From: an uncultured Collinsella sp.
GTDB taxonomy: Bacteria; Actinomycetota; Coriobacteriia; Coriobacteriales; Coriobacteriaceae
Length of the DNA stretch: 24,308 bases
Assembly (NCBI GenBank): GCA_900542635.1
Contig: UQOJ01000031.1
Coordinates: 1 to 24,308 of the forward strand
Direction of reading: 5' to 3'
Positions 23,646-24,308 of the stretch are shown here, piece by piece; positions within the stretch are counted from its first letter, which is position 1, and each line of letters starts with the position of its first letter. The notes beneath the pieces are model-generated. The model saw only the letters and a list, made by a program, of their open reading frames with translations. It had not been told where the DNA came from and searched no databases. The translations under genes were made by a program, and so were the position numbers.

Positions 23646-24260
23646 ATGAACCTGGGCAGCGAGAGCGAGACCGTCGAGTTCAAGAAGTCCACTGGCGAGC
23701 ATAAAGAAGCACTGCAAGCCATCAGCGCCATGCTGAACAAGCACGGCCGCGGCGAGCTCTACTTCGGCGTGAAGGACAACGGCGATGTCATCGGCCAGGA
23801 TGTCAGCGACGCAACGCTGCGCCAGGTGACGTCGTGGGTGTCCGACAAGATCGAGCCCGCGGTGTTCCCGACGGTCGAGTGCCTCGACGCCGATGATGGG
23901 CTGCGATACATCAAAATTGCCTTCTCAGGTGCCGACGCCCCCTACTCCGCCGACGGACGCTACTTCACCCGCGTGGGGACTTCGAACAAAGCGCTGTCGG
24001 CCTCGGAGCTGAGCGCCATGGTCGTCAAGCGTGAGCGCGCCCGTAGCCCGTGGGACTCGCTGCCGTCCGGCAGGCCCGTCTCCGACGCCGACGAGCAGGC
24101 GGTGCGTGACTTCGTCGCGCGCGGCGGCAGGGCCGGACGCGTGGGCGGCGGGTTCGCCGGCGTGGAGGACACCTTGGCAAGGCTCGACCTCGTCGCGCCC
24201 GACGGCAGCCTAAGAAACGCCGCGGTGGAGCTGTTCTGCGAGGGATCCGACACCTACCCC
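23646..24260 (+). CDS. AlbA_2 (Schlafen-like) domain ATP-binding/regulatory protein, 3'-truncated
   Basis: 205 genuine codons; the residues LSLIHI that follow are adapter. The N-terminal AlbA_2 domain is clear: SETVEFKKSTGEHKEALQAI at about residues 7-26, then MLNKHGRGELYFGVKDNGDV, then DGRYFTRVGTSNKALSASEL (about 105-124). Family members usually continue into an HATPase-like or winged-helix C-terminal half and are often annotated as putative transcriptional regulators or RecG-like helicases; that half is mostly missing. AlbA_2 proteins occur in defence and accessory islands as well as housekeeping contexts, and here the neighbours give no hint. An AAAGG sequence precedes the ATG at moderate distance. 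Confidence 0.85.
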
Positions 24261-24308
24261 CTGTCTCTTATACACATCTGACGCTGCCGACGACTTAATA
24301 GGTGTAGA
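24261..24308 (-). other. Nextera adapter with the same i5 index (artefact)
   Basis: Reverse complement of the sequence at the left end, including the Tn5 mosaic end (24261-24279), the rest of the transposase adapter and the complement of index CTATTAAG (24294-24301). It is not genomic. The contig's true right end is 24260, inside the AlbA_2-domain gene. Confidence 0.98.

Noticed and set aside
1..24308. Terminal inverted repeats suggesting the whole window is a transposon or linear element
   Set aside because: The repeats are Illumina Nextera adapter and index sequence; the Tn5 mosaic end in them belongs to the library kit.
1..24308. CRISPR arrays, tRNA or rRNA genes, insertion sequences
   Set aside because: No regularly spaced direct repeats, no tRNA- or rRNA-like sequence and no transposase were recognised on either strand.

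Overview
This window looks like a short-read (meta)genomic contig from a high-GC, single-membrane actinobacterium, most likely Coriobacteriia and Collinsella-like. The evidence is the strong GC bias, the absence of outer-membrane genes in the Pel locus, LacI/PTS sucrose genes and the style of the housekeeping proteins. The genus is my inference, not a database result. Both ends (1-47 and 24261-24308) are Illumina Nextera adapter plus i5 index, not genome. They truncate nusA on the left and an AlbA_2-domain gene on the right, so real sequence spans 48-24260.

Left part (48-6371): on the minus strand, leuS, then a promoter, an intrinsic-terminator-like leader hairpin, rimP and the 5' part of nusA. 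guaB (IMP dehydrogenase) lies upstream of leuS. The space between guaB and leuS holds a guaB terminator and a 141-bp nested inverted repeat directly before the leuS ribosome binding site. A small ModE-type HTH protein is divergent from guaB. A perfect 35-bp inverted repeat separates it from the convergent gene that follows.

Middle (6367-11694): a shortened cystathionine-synthase-family protein that seems to lack its PLP lysine, then a sucrose module on the minus strand: a LacI-type repressor, PTS sucrose EIIBC and a GH32 sucrose-6-phosphate hydrolase. Matching 14-bp palindromes lie before the repressor gene (one) and before the PTS gene (two), so the repressor probably controls itself and the transport and hydrolysis genes.

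Right part (11908-23067): one tightly packed eight-gene minus-strand operon, with start and stop codons overlapping or 3 bp apart. It reads PelD-like, PelE-like, PelA-type deacetylase (DUF2194), PelF, PelG, CotH-kinase lipoprotein, VTC-domain protein, DUF4956 membrane protein. This is a monoderm Pel-type exopolysaccharide locus extended by CotH, VTC and DUF4956 genes. The PelD-like protein carries an extra N-terminal degenerate SDR/epimerase-like domain and keeps an RxxD c-di-GMP I-site in front of a ruined GGDEF motif. A good promoter (TTGACA-18-TACCAT) supports a GTG start downstream of the longest reading frame. Expected sequence of events: c-di-GMP binds PelD, PelD/E activate PelF, PelG exports the polymer and the deacetylase modifies it. 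The CotH, VTC and DUF4956 proteins add an unexplained phosphorylation or polyphosphate branch. This operon is the most interesting content of the window.

Far right (23068-24260): about 535 bp with no convincing gene, including a 121-bp structured inverted-repeat element, then a plus-strand AlbA_2-domain gene cut off by the contig end.
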